Made by a program: the position numbers and the translations under genes. DNA of 64,000 nucleotides, taken from contig NZ_CP102480.1 in the NCBI RefSeq assembly GCF_024662015.1, forward strand, positions 3,776,501-3,840,500, in the 5' to 3' direction. Source of the stretch: Nisaea acidiphila (lineage in GTDB: Bacteria; Pseudomonadota; Alphaproteobacteria; Thalassobaculales; Thalassobaculaceae). This document shows, piece after piece, positions 36,194-45,596 of this stretch; the stretch's first letter is position 1; each line of letters begins with the position of its first letter. The notes under the pieces were generated by a model that was not told the DNA's origin, ran no database searches, and saw nothing but the letters and a program-made list of their open reading frames with translations.

Positions 36194-36934
36194 TCAGCCC
36201 GTCACCAGGGTGAGGGCGGGATAGCGGGCCTTGATGCGGTCGTCGTTCATCGCGACTTCGAGATTGCGCCGGGCGAGCCGGGCGTGCTCGCGTGCGAGCG
36301 CCTCGGCGCGGGTTCCCTCGCGCAGCTCGATCGCCTCCAGCAGCGCCTTGTGCTGCGCTTGGGCAAACTGGAGGGAGGCGTGGAATTCGGGCAACTCACG
36401 CTGCACCATGAGCAGGGCGTTCGGGCTGGCGAAGGGCAGGCTGACCAGCCGGTCAATCTCACGGCCGATCACCGAGCTGCCGGATGCCTCCTTGATCAGG
36501 TCATGAAAAGCGGCGTTGCAGTCGAGATAGCGCTCATGGTCGAGGGCGTAATTGGATGCCTGAAGAAGCTCGTCGATCTCCGCCAGTACTTTTTTGAGTG
36601 CCTGGGACAGCGACGGGGCGATGCCGCGCTCGGCGGCGAGACGGGCAGCGGTGCCTTCCAGGACGCCTCTCAATTCGATGGCGTCGAGGATGTCAGCCGG
36701 GGCAAATGTCCGGACCGCGAAGCCGCCGGACGGGATCGCGTCGACGACGCCTTCCTGTTCGAGGCGGGCAAGTGCGGCGCGAACCGGTGTGCGCGAGAGC
36801 TGCAGACGCTCCGCGATGGCGGGTTCGGAAAGCCGGGAGCCGGGCGCGTACACGCCTGAGAACAGCAACTCGCGGATACCGTCGAGCGCCCGCTGCGACT
36901 GTGTCGGCGCCCGTTCCTCGATCGCGTTTGTCAT
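36194..36934 (-). CDS. GntR-family regulator with FCD domain, upstream of pca genes
   Basis: A 246-residue regulator with an N-terminal winged HTH (LSRTPVRAALARLEQEGVV, about residues 47-66) and a C-terminal all-helical FCD ligand-binding domain. ATG 36934 follows GGGGAGGG. It is first in the minus-strand run leading to pcaCHG and, further on, to the hydroxylase genes. Two TGTATACA sites lie 60-120 bases upstream of its start and are likely operators. The pca genes are more often controlled by LysR or IclR proteins, so a GntR regulator here is mildly unusual. Confidence 0.9.
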   Translation of the reverse strand: MTNAIEERAPTQSQRALDGIRELLFSGVYAPGSRLSEPAIAERLQLSRTPVRAALARLEQEGVVDAIPSGGFAVRTFAPADILDAIELRGVLEGTAARLAAERGIAPSLSQALKKVLAEIDELLQASNYALDHERYLDCNAAFHDLIKEASGSSVIGREIDRLVSLPFASPNALLMVQRELPEFHASLQFAQAQHKALLEAIELREGTRAEALAREHARLARRNLEVAMNDDRIKARYPALTLVTG

Positions 36935-36994
36935 CCCTCCCCGCTCCAATCTCACGTTGGATGTTCCGGGGATAATAGTTTGACTTAGTCAGTA

Positions 36995-37002
36995 TGTATA
37001 CA
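36995..37002. promoter_or_regulatory. GntR-type operator-like site, proximal
   Basis: TGTATACA within AGTATGTATACAGG, about 61 bases upstream of the GntR start. It shares its core with the sites at 37047-37054 and 18783-18790. Confidence 0.5.
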
Positions 37003-37046
37003 GGTTGCCGTATTTTGGCCGAAAAAGCGCTGATTTTGGAGTGTTA

Positions 37047-37054
37047 TGTATACA
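37047..37054. promoter_or_regulatory. GntR-type operator-like site, distal
   Basis: TGTATACA within TTATGTATACAAAC. Its centre is 52 bases (about five helical turns) from the proximal site, so two dimers could bind the same DNA face. Confidence 0.5.
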
Positions 37055-37088
37055 AACTGTGTTCAGATGTATGAGGGTAGGCTTCGGT

Positions 37089-37502
37089 TCATTCCCAGCG
37101 GCGCTGAATTTTATAGACCGTATAGGCGGCGGACCACGCCATCATCAGCAGGCCGGTCAGGGCCTCGAACGCACAGATCGTCCGCAGCGCGCCGGTCGGG
37201 CGGATATCGCCATATCCCAAAGTCGTGTAGGTCACGGTGGAGAAATACAGGTAGTCCGAGATGGAGCCATTGAAGGCGCCTTCGAGCGTGCCGAGTTCGT
37301 GAAACTCGCTCAGGAGATAGAGGCCGAGCGCGAACAGCCAGATCTCCAGCACATGGGCCAGAAAGATCAGGAACACCCCGGCGACGACGCCGAGCCGGGG
37401 CGGTATCCGGATGTGTATCCTTCCGAGATTGGCGAGGACCTCGTAATGGATCGCAATCGTCAGCGCGGTGATCGTGCTCGATATGATGGTCGGCAGCAGC
37501 AT
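37089..37502 (-). CDS. Two-transmembrane potassium channel-like protein
   Basis: A 137-residue Ion_trans_2-type pore protein. Two or three hydrophobic segments flank the selectivity-filter motif TYTTLGYGD (about residues 91-99), which is diagnostic of K+ channels. There is no RCK/TrkA-N gating domain, so it is a minimal pore that would act as a tetramer in the inner membrane. The ribosome site before ATG 37502 is weak. It is not obviously linked in function to its neighbours. Confidence 0.87.
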   Translation of the reverse strand: MLLPTIISSTITALTIAIHYEVLANLGRIHIRIPPRLGVVAGVFLIFLAHVLEIWLFALGLYLLSEFHELGTLEGAFNGSISDYLYFSTVTYTTLGYGDIRPTGALRTICAFEALTGLLMMAWSAAYTVYKIQRRWE

Positions 37503-37568
37503 TGGGCTACAACTTGACGTGTCCGGATCGGCCTGACACCGGTAGCAGCGGCCGAACCGAACGCGCGC

Positions 37569-37943
37569 TTAGTTCAGATACCGCCAACCCTTGCCGGGAA
37601 TATTGCAGACCGTGTGTTTCAGCCAGTACCGCTCGACCTCGTTCCCGCGTGGCACATTCACCACTTCCACGCGGCGGCATTCGTTGCCTTTATAGGTCAG
37701 GCTTTCTCCGAGTTTGATTGAACCAAAGCTCTTGCTTGCTGCGTTCGACCATTCCGCAACATCGCCTTCCTTGCCACTTTCCAGCAGTTTCCGGCCAGCT
37801 TCCTTCTGCATGGCGAGATCCTCGGTGGTCAGGACGTCGTCCTCGAAAAAGCTGTTTCCAACCAAAGCGTTGCCGCTCCCGGAATATGCGAGCAGGGAAA
37901 CTGCCAAGACCATCGAGAAAGCCGAAATCCGTGTCGCGTTCAT
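37569..37943 (-). CDS. Secreted protein of unknown function, surface-antigen-like tail
   Basis: A 124-residue protein with a Sec signal peptide (hydrophobic core FSMVLAVSLLAYSG, cleavage near residue 26). The mature part contains DVAEWSNAASKSFGS and two cysteines in NECRRVE and HTVCNIPG, a layout reminiscent of the C-terminal domain of Rickettsia 17-kDa-type surface antigens, with the pair likely disulfide-bonded. ATG 37943 has a purine-rich GGGGTGGAAG upstream; in-frame codons further upstream are rejected. It is likely periplasmic or surface-associated. Confidence 0.65.
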   Translation of the reverse strand: MNATRISAFSMVLAVSLLAYSGSGNALVGNSFFEDDVLTTEDLAMQKEAGRKLLESGKEGDVAEWSNAASKSFGSIKLGESLTYKGNECRRVEVVNVPRGNEVERYWLKHTVCNIPGKGWRYLN

Positions 37944-38066
37944 CTTCCACCCCTCTGCAGCGAGCATTTTTTTCAGTTTCAAAGTGGCACCCGCCTCTAA
38001 ATCAGGCAACCGCATTTCCGCTGCGGTAATAGCGTTCCTCCGGCAGGCCGGCGCCATCTTCGCTGA

Positions 38067-40985
38067 CTATGCCTCCAGAATACCCACTTCCCCGGCTCCG
38101 ATTGTGCGGGATGCCGGGAAGGTCACGGACACCTTGGTCCCGGCTCCGGGTACGCTCTCTATATGGAGCTCTGCACCATGTGCCTCGACATGGGATTTGA
38201 CGATGGCGAGGCCAAGCCCGACGCCTTCGTGAGAGCTCGTCATTGCGCCGGGGCGCTGCCAGAACGGCTGCGTGATGTGAGCGATCAGTTCTTCGGGAAT
38301 TCCTATTCCCTGGTCACGGACCGTAAGCGATATCCGGTTCTCCTCATCGAGATACGCGCCGATTGAGATCGTCGAGGCCTCCGCGGAAAACTTGATCGCG
38401 TTGCTGACAAGATTCTGTACGATTTGGTACAGCATCTGCGGGTTGGCCAGGATCGGCGGCAATGCTGCGGCCAGATGAGTCTCGACCGTAATGCGGCGTC
38501 CGCGCAACGCCGGCTTCAGGTCGGAGAGCGCATTTTCGATGGCGGCGGCGATGCTCGCCGGGGCCTCCTCGAATTCCGACGACAGTTTCTCCAGACGGGC
38601 GAATTCCAGGATCTGCTCGATCATCTCGAGGAGCCGGGAGCCGCTCTCGGAAATGTCGTGAGCGTAGCCTTCGTAGCGCTCGTTCCCGAGAGGTCCGAAG
38701 GGCTGATTGCGCAGCATCTCCGAGAACCCGATGATGGCGTTCAGCGGCGTCCGCAACTCGTGGCTCATATTCGCGAGGAACTCCGACTTGGCGATGCTGG
38801 CGCTTTCCGCCTGCTCCTTTGCGGCGCCGAGTTCGATCTCGCGCTGTTTCAGTTCGGTGATATCGGCATAGATTGAAACCATGCCGCCATCTCCGGTATG
38901 CCGCTCTTCGACCCGGTACCAATGGCCGTCCATGGTCGCGAGCTCGTAAGGCGCGCTGTCGGTGCCGAAGGCCTCAAGGCGCTCGGCCTTCCACAGGGAT
39001 TCGTTCTGACCGTTGTCCCGGTCGCGAATAAGACTGAGCTTCTCCAGGAGGACGCTATAGGGGGCATTCGCCTGCGCATGTTCGCCGCCGCTGCCGAGCA
39101 TCTTGCGGAAGTGGCGGTTGCAGAGAACGAGTTTCCTCTCCGCGGAAAAGAGAGCGAAACCGTCCGAAATCGCATCAATGGCGTCGGTGAGGCGCTGAGC
39201 GGCGCGGGCGGCAGACGCTTCGGCCGATTTGCGCGCGCTGACATCGCGCAGGACGAGCACAAAGATCCGGTCCGACCCCGCGGCCGAGCTCGCCAGGGTG
39301 ATTTCTGTCGGACGGGGCGGAAGCCCGTCTCCGCTCTCTATGGCAATATCGATGATCCGTCCCCGCTCGGCAGTGTGGCGGAGGACATCCTCAGGCGCCG
39401 TGGCCAGGTCGTCCGCCCAGTCGCCCGAAAGGTGCGGCGCGATCTCACGGCCGACCAGCTGCTCGACCGGAATGCGAAAATGGTATCCCGCGGCCCGGTT
39501 CGCGGTCCGGATCCGCCCGTCATCGCCCACAGTGACGATGGCATCGAAGCTGGCATCGACGACCTCACGGATATAGGCGTCGTGCCTCTTCAGCGCTGAT
39601 TCGTTCCTGCGGCGGAGAAAGATCTCGGTCCGGATATCGGAAAGGGCGAGAGTGCCGGTAATGGACAGAATGACGAGTCCGGGAAATGTCGGGTCGAGCA
39701 ACAGTCCGGCGGAGCGCTGTCCTATCAGCGCGACTATGGCGAAGGCCGCCATGAGGCCGATTGCGCAAGCGGATTTCCAGACCAGCGTCGCGGAAGGCAG
39801 CTGCCAGATCAGCAGGCCGCCCAAGAGCAGGGCGGCAAGCGCCTCGGCGATGGCGAAGGCGCTGTCTCTGACGGGGGTGCGGCCGGTGATGATGCTGTCC
39901 AGCGCAAGCGCCTGGAGCTGCAGTGCGGTGAGATTATCGCCCTGGGCTGTCCGGATTAGTTCGCCGACGCCCGCGGCGGAGCTTCCGATCATGACGATGC
40001 GGCCGTCAATCCGGTCGCTGTTTGCCATGTCGAGCAGAATGTCGTGAGCGGGGATCGTCTGCAGGCGGTCCGGCCGCTCGATGTCGATCCAGATCCTTCC
40101 CGCGCCGTCCGTCGGAACGAAAAGCGGGCCGAGGGAGACGCCGGAAAGACCGAGGCTGGGCCGCACTTCGAGAAGCATGCCAGTCTGCCCGAGAGCGACC
40201 CGGGCAGATTCCAGCGCGAGACCCGGTTCCAGCCGGTCCGCGGCGTGGAGGACAGCGGGAACCCGCCGGGCAATCCCATCCGGCTCGGGGAGAAGATTGA
40301 CCATGCCTTCACCAAGGCTCGCCTCACTGATCTCGGGAATATTGCCGATGACACCGCGGATATCGGGAATCTTCGAGAGGTCCGGCGGCCCGCGGACCGC
40401 GATGCGGCCGGCCCTTGAACCTGAGCGGCCGCCTGCATTGTCTCCCGGTGTGGCGGCAATGGCCGTTACGGTCGGGATATCCTGGATTGCCTGTGCCAGT
40501 GCATTGTCCGAGCTGCCGAGTTCCGAGAGACGGTTTCGGAAATCCTCGGTGAGGCCGGGCAAGTTTGCGGCGAGATGGTCCGGCGACATCCGGTCCGGTT
40601 CGGCAAAGAGAATGTCGAACACGACCATTGTCGCACCGGCTTCTTTCAATCTCGCGACGAGATCGACGAAATGGCGGCGCGGCCACGGCCACTGTCCTAT
40701 CGCGCCGAGGCTCTCATCGGTCACATCGACGGCAACGACAGGCGACGGCTCGGTGGCCGGAGGGCGCATACGGATTTGTTGGTCGAATGCCCAAAGCCGA
40801 AGGATTTCTATCGGCGCCGCGTCGAGGCCCCGGAGAGCAAAAAGCACAACGAGCAGCGCGAACGCGGCGATGCGGCTTTGCCGGAGAAAGCGCGCGGGCT
40901 TCGCGTGTTCCGGGCCGTCCAGCCAGGGAACGGCGTTCCCCGCCGGCGGCGCCTGAGCGCTCCTGTTTGTTGCTTTGCCTTCCAT
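38067..40985 (-). CDS. CHASE2-domain PAS sensor histidine kinase
   Basis: A 972-residue membrane kinase. After one transmembrane helix (about 38-53) comes a periplasmic CHASE2 sensor (about 60-350) and a cluster of about three helices. PAS domains follow (one with ADITELKQREIELG as its exit), then a HisKA domain with the phospho-acceptor H742 in FLANMSHELRTPLN and a HATPase domain with NLVSNAIKFS, DQGIGIPEE and GVGLGLAIVKSH. No receiver domain is attached. ATG 40985 is chosen over a GTG at 41024. It follows FecR-like and OmpA-like genes on the same strand. The response-regulator partner is not in the window. Confidence 0.92.
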   Translation of the reverse strand: MEGKATNRSAQAPPAGNAVPWLDGPEHAKPARFLRQSRIAAFALLVVLFALRGLDAAPIEILRLWAFDQQIRMRPPATEPSPVVAVDVTDESLGAIGQWPWPRRHFVDLVARLKEAGATMVVFDILFAEPDRMSPDHLAANLPGLTEDFRNRLSELGSSDNALAQAIQDIPTVTAIAATPGDNAGGRSGSRAGRIAVRGPPDLSKIPDIRGVIGNIPEISEASLGEGMVNLLPEPDGIARRVPAVLHAADRLEPGLALESARVALGQTGMLLEVRPSLGLSGVSLGPLFVPTDGAGRIWIDIERPDRLQTIPAHDILLDMANSDRIDGRIVMIGSSAAGVGELIRTAQGDNLTALQLQALALDSIITGRTPVRDSAFAIAEALAALLLGGLLIWQLPSATLVWKSACAIGLMAAFAIVALIGQRSAGLLLDPTFPGLVILSITGTLALSDIRTEIFLRRRNESALKRHDAYIREVVDASFDAIVTVGDDGRIRTANRAAGYHFRIPVEQLVGREIAPHLSGDWADDLATAPEDVLRHTAERGRIIDIAIESGDGLPPRPTEITLASSAAGSDRIFVLVLRDVSARKSAEASAARAAQRLTDAIDAISDGFALFSAERKLVLCNRHFRKMLGSGGEHAQANAPYSVLLEKLSLIRDRDNGQNESLWKAERLEAFGTDSAPYELATMDGHWYRVEERHTGDGGMVSIYADITELKQREIELGAAKEQAESASIAKSEFLANMSHELRTPLNAIIGFSEMLRNQPFGPLGNERYEGYAHDISESGSRLLEMIEQILEFARLEKLSSEFEEAPASIAAAIENALSDLKPALRGRRITVETHLAAALPPILANPQMLYQIVQNLVSNAIKFSAEASTISIGAYLDEENRISLTVRDQGIGIPEELIAHITQPFWQRPGAMTSSHEGVGLGLAIVKSHVEAHGAELHIESVPGAGTKVSVTFPASRTIGAGEVGILEA

Positions 40986-41143
40986 TAAGCCCCGGCCGCC
41001 CGGTGGTGCGTCTCCGAACGCCACTGCGGCAGTCCCTCAATGAATGATCCCGACAGCTGGCCCTGTCGGTGTCTCCCGCGGAGACGGTAGCGCCAAGCGG
41101 CGCATATATGAACCGGATTAGATTTTCGAAATATTCAGGCGTT

Positions 41144-42187
41144 CTATCTGATGACGATCTCCACCCGCCTGTTGCGGGGCTCCGAGACACCGTCCGCCGT
41201 CGGCACGATCGGCGCACGCTCGCCATAGGATTCAACGGCCACAACGCGCGCCGGGACACCGAGCCCGAGAACGGAGCTGTTGACGATCCGAGCGCGGTCG
41301 AGGGCCAGCCGGTCGTTATATGCGGTTGTGCCGGCTCGGTCCGTATGTCCGGAAATCTCGACCTGGGGAAGTTTCCGCCGGGTGATGGTTTCCGACACCG
41401 TAGCAAGAAGATCGCGCGACTCGGATGTCAGATTGTCGGTTCCCTGCTCGAAATAGAGGACAAAAGTCACTGGCGGGGCGGGGCTCGCGGCGAGCGCGGC
41501 ACCGAACACGGCTTCAACATCGGCTTGGACGAAGGTTCCGGCGCTTCTCGGCGTCGCTCCAGCGGCCGCGACAAGCGCGCTCGCGCGCTCTGTATCGAGC
41601 AGGACGGAACCGCCGGCATTGTCCACGCTGACCGCCCCAAGCTTCCCGTCCGCATCTGGAAGAAGCACGACAAGCGCACCCTTCACAGCCGCTTCGATCT
41701 CCGACACTGCCGCGACGAAAATAGCGCGGCAATACGCGATGTCTGCCGGCTGATGGCCTTCCTCGAGTTCCTGGATCCAACAATCGAAGCCGGCTTGGCC
41801 CCGCGCGCTTTCCGGACCGGCGATGGAGCGTGCTCCGGCGCTGAACAGGGATGCGAGCTGCGTGCGTGCATCAGAGAGCTCCGTTTGTTCGGCCGGGTCG
41901 AGATACCGCGCGCTCAATTGTTCCGGCTCGAAGATCTCGCCCTTTGCGGCTCGGATCGCGCGGTCGTAGAACCGGGCCGTGTCCGGCCAGTCATACTCGG
42001 CTCTCTCCATATCGCCGAGCTCGACATATTGCCGGCTGAGTTCCTGCAGGAAGAGCGAGTCCGGCGGCGGCAGGTCTTTCAGCTCTTCCGTATCGTAAGG
42101 GCCGAGAGCACATGCGCCGACACTGCAAGCCAGGAGCAAGGCGAAGGCGCGGCCGCGCAAGGTCTGTCTATCGTTTCGTTTCGTCAT
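41144..42187 (-). CDS. OmpA-family lipoprotein
   Basis: A 347-residue envelope lipoprotein. The N-terminal LLLACSVGAC offers C21 (LLAC) or C26 (VGAC) for lipidation. The C-terminal OmpA-like domain (about 235-347) has VEISGHTDRAGTTAYNDRLALDRAR and ends with EPRNRRVEIVIR, the peptidoglycan-binding signature. The middle part is unassigned and contains two cysteines. It starts three bases after the FecR-like gene and precedes the CHASE2 kinase, a recurrent three-gene order in proteobacteria. Confidence 0.9.
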   Translation of the reverse strand: MTKRNDRQTLRGRAFALLLACSVGACALGPYDTEELKDLPPPDSLFLQELSRQYVELGDMERAEYDWPDTARFYDRAIRAAKGEIFEPEQLSARYLDPAEQTELSDARTQLASLFSAGARSIAGPESARGQAGFDCWIQELEEGHQPADIAYCRAIFVAAVSEIEAAVKGALVVLLPDADGKLGAVSVDNAGGSVLLDTERASALVAAAGATPRSAGTFVQADVEAVFGAALAASPAPPVTFVLYFEQGTDNLTSESRDLLATVSETITRRKLPQVEISGHTDRAGTTAYNDRLALDRARIVNSSVLGLGVPARVVAVESYGERAPIVPTADGVSEPRNRRVEIVIR

Positions 42188-42190
42188 GGC

Positions 42191-42649
42191 CTAGTTCCCC
42201 GCGCCTGCCGGAACGCGGACGGCGAAGCGCGTGCCCCGGACCGCGATGACCGAAAGAGGTGTCTCGATGCGAGTCTTTTCGGGCGCGATCTTACCGATCC
42301 TGCCGGACTGATAGATCAGGGTGCCTTCCAGAATCTTTCCGAAGAAGCTGAAGGCATCGTTCCGCGGGGAGAATTCGAAGGCCGAGAGCTCGAACTGCGA
42401 GTTTGGCCCAAGCGAGATCAAGGTGCCGTCTTTCAGGGTAACGCCGAGGGACCCGCCGGTGCCGGTCACCAGGGTGTCTGCCCTCTCTACATCCATCCCC
42501 TCGGCGGCGGCCAGGACCTGCGCGCCGCGCATAATGGAAGCGTCACCGGTGGCGACCTTGATCGTTCCGATCGACGAAGATGAACTTTGCGCGGATGCGG
42601 CGGTGACGAGCATCAACAGAACCGCAAACCCTGAGAAAATTCTCCGCAT
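42191..42649 (-). CDS. FecR-domain periplasmic protein
   Basis: A 152-residue FecR-domain protein with a signal peptide (about 1-20, ending ASA). The FecR core is visible in TLVTGTGGSLGVTLKDGTLISLGPNS and IETPLSVIAVRGTRFAVRV. Unlike classical FecR it has no cytoplasmic anti-sigma part or transmembrane helix beyond the signal, so it works outside the membrane. Together with the OmpA lipoprotein and the CHASE2 kinase it probably forms an envelope-sensing unit. ATG 42649 follows a GGGGGGACC stretch. Confidence 0.9.
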   Translation of the reverse strand: MRRIFSGFAVLLMLVTAASAQSSSSSIGTIKVATGDASIMRGAQVLAAAEGMDVERADTLVTGTGGSLGVTLKDGTLISLGPNSQFELSAFEFSPRNDAFSFFGKILEGTLIYQSGRIGKIAPEKTRIETPLSVIAVRGTRFAVRVPAGAGN

Positions 42650-42765
42650 CCGGTCCCCCCCAATCCGCGAATACAGAGCCCGACCATCGGTCGAACAACC
42701 TGGGAATTTGAAGAGGAAGGGTTTATCTCGTCAAGCGTCGGGGGAATAACCGGCGGCGCTTCGGG

Positions 42766-43179
42766 TCAGATTTCCGGCTCGCCTGCCTGACGTTTCAATA
42801 TCCGTTCCGCGCTGTCGTTCAGGACATCGATGCGGGTGATCTTGCCGTCCCTGATCTCGAACCGGTCAATATAGCGGTTGCCATCGAAAGGCGTTCCGTC
42901 CGGCCATTCACCGTAGAGCGTGCCGGTGCCGTAGGCGACGATGTGACCGTCGGCGGGCGCGACGTCCAGGGTGGCGAACTTCTTCTTCACCCATTTGTAG
43001 CGGCGTGAATTGTAGGCAGCCATCTCGCGTGGGTGGGACATCCGGGTCTTTCCGGTGAAATAAATCACGGCATCCGGCGCGAGAAAGGCGGCGGCGCCAT
43101 CCGGATCTGGGATCATCGATGTCTCGAGGAATTTCTCGACCATGTCCCGGACTGTTTGGAGTTCATCGTCAGTCGCCAT
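42766..43179 (-). CDS. SnoaL/NTF2-like protein
   Basis: A 137-residue single-domain protein of the NTF2-like superfamily: an N-terminal helix (ELQTVRDMVEKFLET), a strand pair around AAFLAPDAVIYFTG, and late strands with FDGNRYIDRFEIRDGKITRID. Such proteins are cyclases, isomerases, hydrolases or binding modules; no catalytic residue set is clear enough to choose. ATG 43179 follows GGAG. It is divergent from the amidohydrolase gene with 108 bases between the starts. Confidence 0.82.
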   Translation of the reverse strand: MATDDELQTVRDMVEKFLETSMIPDPDGAAAFLAPDAVIYFTGKTRMSHPREMAAYNSRRYKWVKKKFATLDVAPADGHIVAYGTGTLYGEWPDGTPFDGNRYIDRFEIRDGKITRIDVLNDSAERILKRQAGEPEI

Positions 43180-43287
43180 TTTTCGCTCCGCAGTTTTCTC
43201 GCTTTCGCACCTGCAATAAAGATAGAGTTCACCAAAAGCCCGGTTTCGCCAAGTTCCGGGACGTCCCGATTTCCGGAGGGTTCTTCG

Positions 43288-44514
43288 GTGGACTTCACTT
43301 TCCGCAATTTACGTCTTCCGGACGCTCCGGATCGTATTGTCGATCTCGGCGTGATGGAGGGCCGTATCGCCGCAATCGGGGGAGAACTGCCGGATGGAGA
43401 CCGCACGCTGGATCTCGGCGGGCGCCTTGTCCTTCCGGGGTTTGTCGAGACGCATATCCATCTCGACAAGGCCTGCGTCCTTCACCGCTGTTCGGCGGAT
43501 CGGGGCGACGTCGCCGAGGCGATCTCCGAGGTCGCCCGCATCAAACCGGATTTCACCGAGGAGGACGTGGCCGGGCGCGCCGGTCAGGCGCTCCGGAAAT
43601 GCGTCGTCAACGGGACCACGCGCATGCGGACCCATGTCGAGGTCGATCCAGTAATCGGTCTCCGCGGTTTCGAGGGCGTGAAGCGCGCGATCGCGGACTG
43701 GCGCTGGGCCGTCGATGTGGAGATCTGCGTCTTTCCCCAGGAAGGTCTCCTCAACAACCCGGGCACGGACGCGCTGATGGTGGCCGCGCTGAAGGACGGC
43801 GCCGGTTCTGTCGGGGCGGCGCCCTATACCGACACGGACCCGCACGGCCAGATCGACCGTGTGTTCGAGATGGCGCGGGACTTCGATGTCGATATCGACA
43901 TGCATCTCGATTTCTCGACCGACATATCGTCGGTGGATGCCGATTACGTGATGCGCAAGACCGACGAATATGGCTGGGGCGGGCGCGTCGCGATCGGCCA
44001 TGTCAGCAAGTTTTCCGCCGTGCCTCCCGCCCAATTCGACGATTACGCCAAGCGGCTCGCGAATTCCGGCGTTGCGGTGACCGTGCTGCCCGCGACGGAC
44101 CTCTTCCTGATGGGGCGCGAGCACGATCATTCCGTGCCGCGCGGCGTCTCGCCGGTGCATCGGATGCTGGAGCAGGGGGTGACCTGCTCGCTCTCGACCA
44201 ACAATATCCTCAATCCATTCACACCGTTCGGCGACGGCTCGCTGATCCGGATGGCCAATCTCTATGCCAATATCGCGCAAGTGGGGCGTCCGGAGACCAT
44301 GGCAGCGTGTCTGGAAATGGTCTCGACCTGTTCGGCCCGTCTCATGAATCTCATGGATTACGGCCTTGCCGTCGGGAAGGTCGCGGATCTCGTCGTGGTC
44401 GACAATTCCGATCCGGCCTTGGCGGTCGCCGAGATTTCGCAGCCGTTGAAGGTCTTCAAAGCCGGCCGGCAGACGGTGGAGCGTCCCTTGCCGGAGTTGC
44501 GCGTTCCCCGCTGA
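43288..44514 (+). CDS. Cytosine-deaminase-like metal-dependent amidohydrolase
   Basis: A 408-residue amidohydrolase. The metal site is ETHIHLDKA near residue 59; further ligands are expected in MRTHVEVD, DMHLDF and GHVSKF, and the late aspartate region is altered. The HxHLDK motif is that of the CodA/AtzC branch, which removes amino or alkylamino groups from pyrimidines and s-triazines. GTG 43288 is favoured because GGAGG lies nine bases upstream; the longer frame from 43033 crosses the divergent gene. With LysR and CmcJ-type genes downstream, it may start a nitrogen-heterocycle or amide route. Confidence 0.85.
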   Translation: MDFTFRNLRLPDAPDRIVDLGVMEGRIAAIGGELPDGDRTLDLGGRLVLPGFVETHIHLDKACVLHRCSADRGDVAEAISEVARIKPDFTEEDVAGRAGQALRKCVVNGTTRMRTHVEVDPVIGLRGFEGVKRAIADWRWAVDVEICVFPQEGLLNNPGTDALMVAALKDGAGSVGAAPYTDTDPHGQIDRVFEMARDFDVDIDMHLDFSTDISSVDADYVMRKTDEYGWGGRVAIGHVSKFSAVPPAQFDDYAKRLANSGVAVTVLPATDLFLMGREHDHSVPRGVSPVHRMLEQGVTCSLSTNNILNPFTPFGDGSLIRMANLYANIAQVGRPETMAACLEMVSTCSARLMNLMDYGLAVGKVADLVVVDNSDPALAVAEISQPLKVFKAGRQTVERPLPELRVPR

Positions 44515-44550
44515 CCGGGGTGCCGAGAAGGTCTCGGCTTCGTGGCTGAC

Positions 44551-44565
44551 TTGAGTTAAACTTCA
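44551..44565. promoter_or_regulatory. Candidate LysR autoregulatory site
   Basis: TTGAGTTAAACTTCA lies directly before the LysR start (44569). It is similar to the palindrome at 45492-45511 around a shared AGTTAA core. Confidence 0.3.
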
Positions 44566-44568
44566 GGA

Positions 44569-45474
44569 ATGTCCGCGAAAGAAACCCGTCTTCCGCCGTT
44601 CCGCTCATTGCTCGCCTTTAGGGCTGCCGCTTCCCATGACCGTCTGGCCGATGCTGCGGAGACCCTGGGTGTCACCGAGTCTGCAGTCAGCCATCAGCTG
44701 CGCCAGCTTGAGACCCTGTTGAAAACGCAACTTTTCGATAGGACCAGCCGCCGTCTCGTACTGACGGAAACCGGCGCGCGCTACCTCGCCCGTATCGATC
44801 CGGCGATCCGCGAGCTGGAGGCCGCGACCGAGGCCATCCTGCCGAAAGAGGGGCGTAGGGTGGTCCGCCTGACGCTGCCGACGTCGATGGCCGGAACCTG
44901 GCTGCTGCCGCGGCTTGGGGCCTTCGAGGCAGCAAACCCGGATCTCGATCTGCAACTGGTACCGACGACACGGGTTGTTGATCTGCTGCGGGACCAGATC
45001 GACCTCTCTATCAGATACGGTCGCGGCAACTGGCAGGACGTTGAAAAGACGTTTCTTTTTGACGATCACGCGACGCCGGTCGCGGCGCCGGGGCTGGTGC
45101 CTGAGGGGACTGTGGATATCGAGGCGGTACTGAAAGCGAACCGATTGATCGTGGTGCGCAGCGTGCCGGACGAATGGCAAGAGTGGGCGCGTGCACGCGG
45201 GATGGAACCGCCCGATCTCAGAGATGCCCTTGAGCTGGACGTAACCGAACAGGGGCTGCAGGTGGCTGAGGCGGGACATGGGATCGCCATGGGGCGCGCG
45301 CCCTATATAGAAGAGCGGCTCGCACGTGGCCTTCTCGTCACTCCGTTTGGCGCCGCCGGGCCGAGCGGAGCCGCCTATTACCTTTGCCACCCGGTCGGGT
45401 ATCCGCTCTCGGCGCCGGCACGCCGGGTCCGCCGCTGGCTGCTGGCCGAGGCCGGCATCGAAGATGGGGGATGA
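44569..45474 (+). CDS. LysR-family regulator (GcvA-like)
   Basis: A 301-residue LysR regulator of the GcvA/AmpR branch: PPFRSLLAFRAAASHDRLADAAETLGVTESAVSHQLRQLE contains the winged HTH (about 10-50), and the effector domain follows. It sits between the amidohydrolase gene and the CmcJ-type gene, all on the plus strand. A near-perfect 20-bp palindrome in the 122-base gap downstream suggests that it controls the CmcJ-type gene. The inducer is unknown. Confidence 0.9.
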   Translation: MSAKETRLPPFRSLLAFRAAASHDRLADAAETLGVTESAVSHQLRQLETLLKTQLFDRTSRRLVLTETGARYLARIDPAIRELEAATEAILPKEGRRVVRLTLPTSMAGTWLLPRLGAFEAANPDLDLQLVPTTRVVDLLRDQIDLSIRYGRGNWQDVEKTFLFDDHATPVAAPGLVPEGTVDIEAVLKANRLIVVRSVPDEWQEWARARGMEPPDLRDALELDVTEQGLQVAEAGHGIAMGRAPYIEERLARGLLVTPFGAAGPSGAAYYLCHPVGYPLSAPARRVRRWLLAEAGIEDGG

Positions 45475-45491
45475 GATAAATTGTTGAGAAA

Positions 45492-45511
45492 AATTCAAGT
45501 TAAGTTGAATT
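45492..45511. promoter_or_regulatory. Candidate LysR operator upstream of the CmcJ-type gene
   Basis: AATTCAAGTTAAGTTGAATT is a 20-bp palindrome with one mismatched pair (45499/45504). It lies 86 bases before the CmcJ-type start in an A/T-rich stretch and contains the T-N11-A geometry of LysR sites. Confidence 0.45.
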
Positions 45512-45596
45512 CTTCTCTTTTGAGTTCCGGCGCCTGAAAAGCCATCTCTCGGACATCGCAGCGACACACAGGCTGCACTCGACGAGGAGACGAGAG

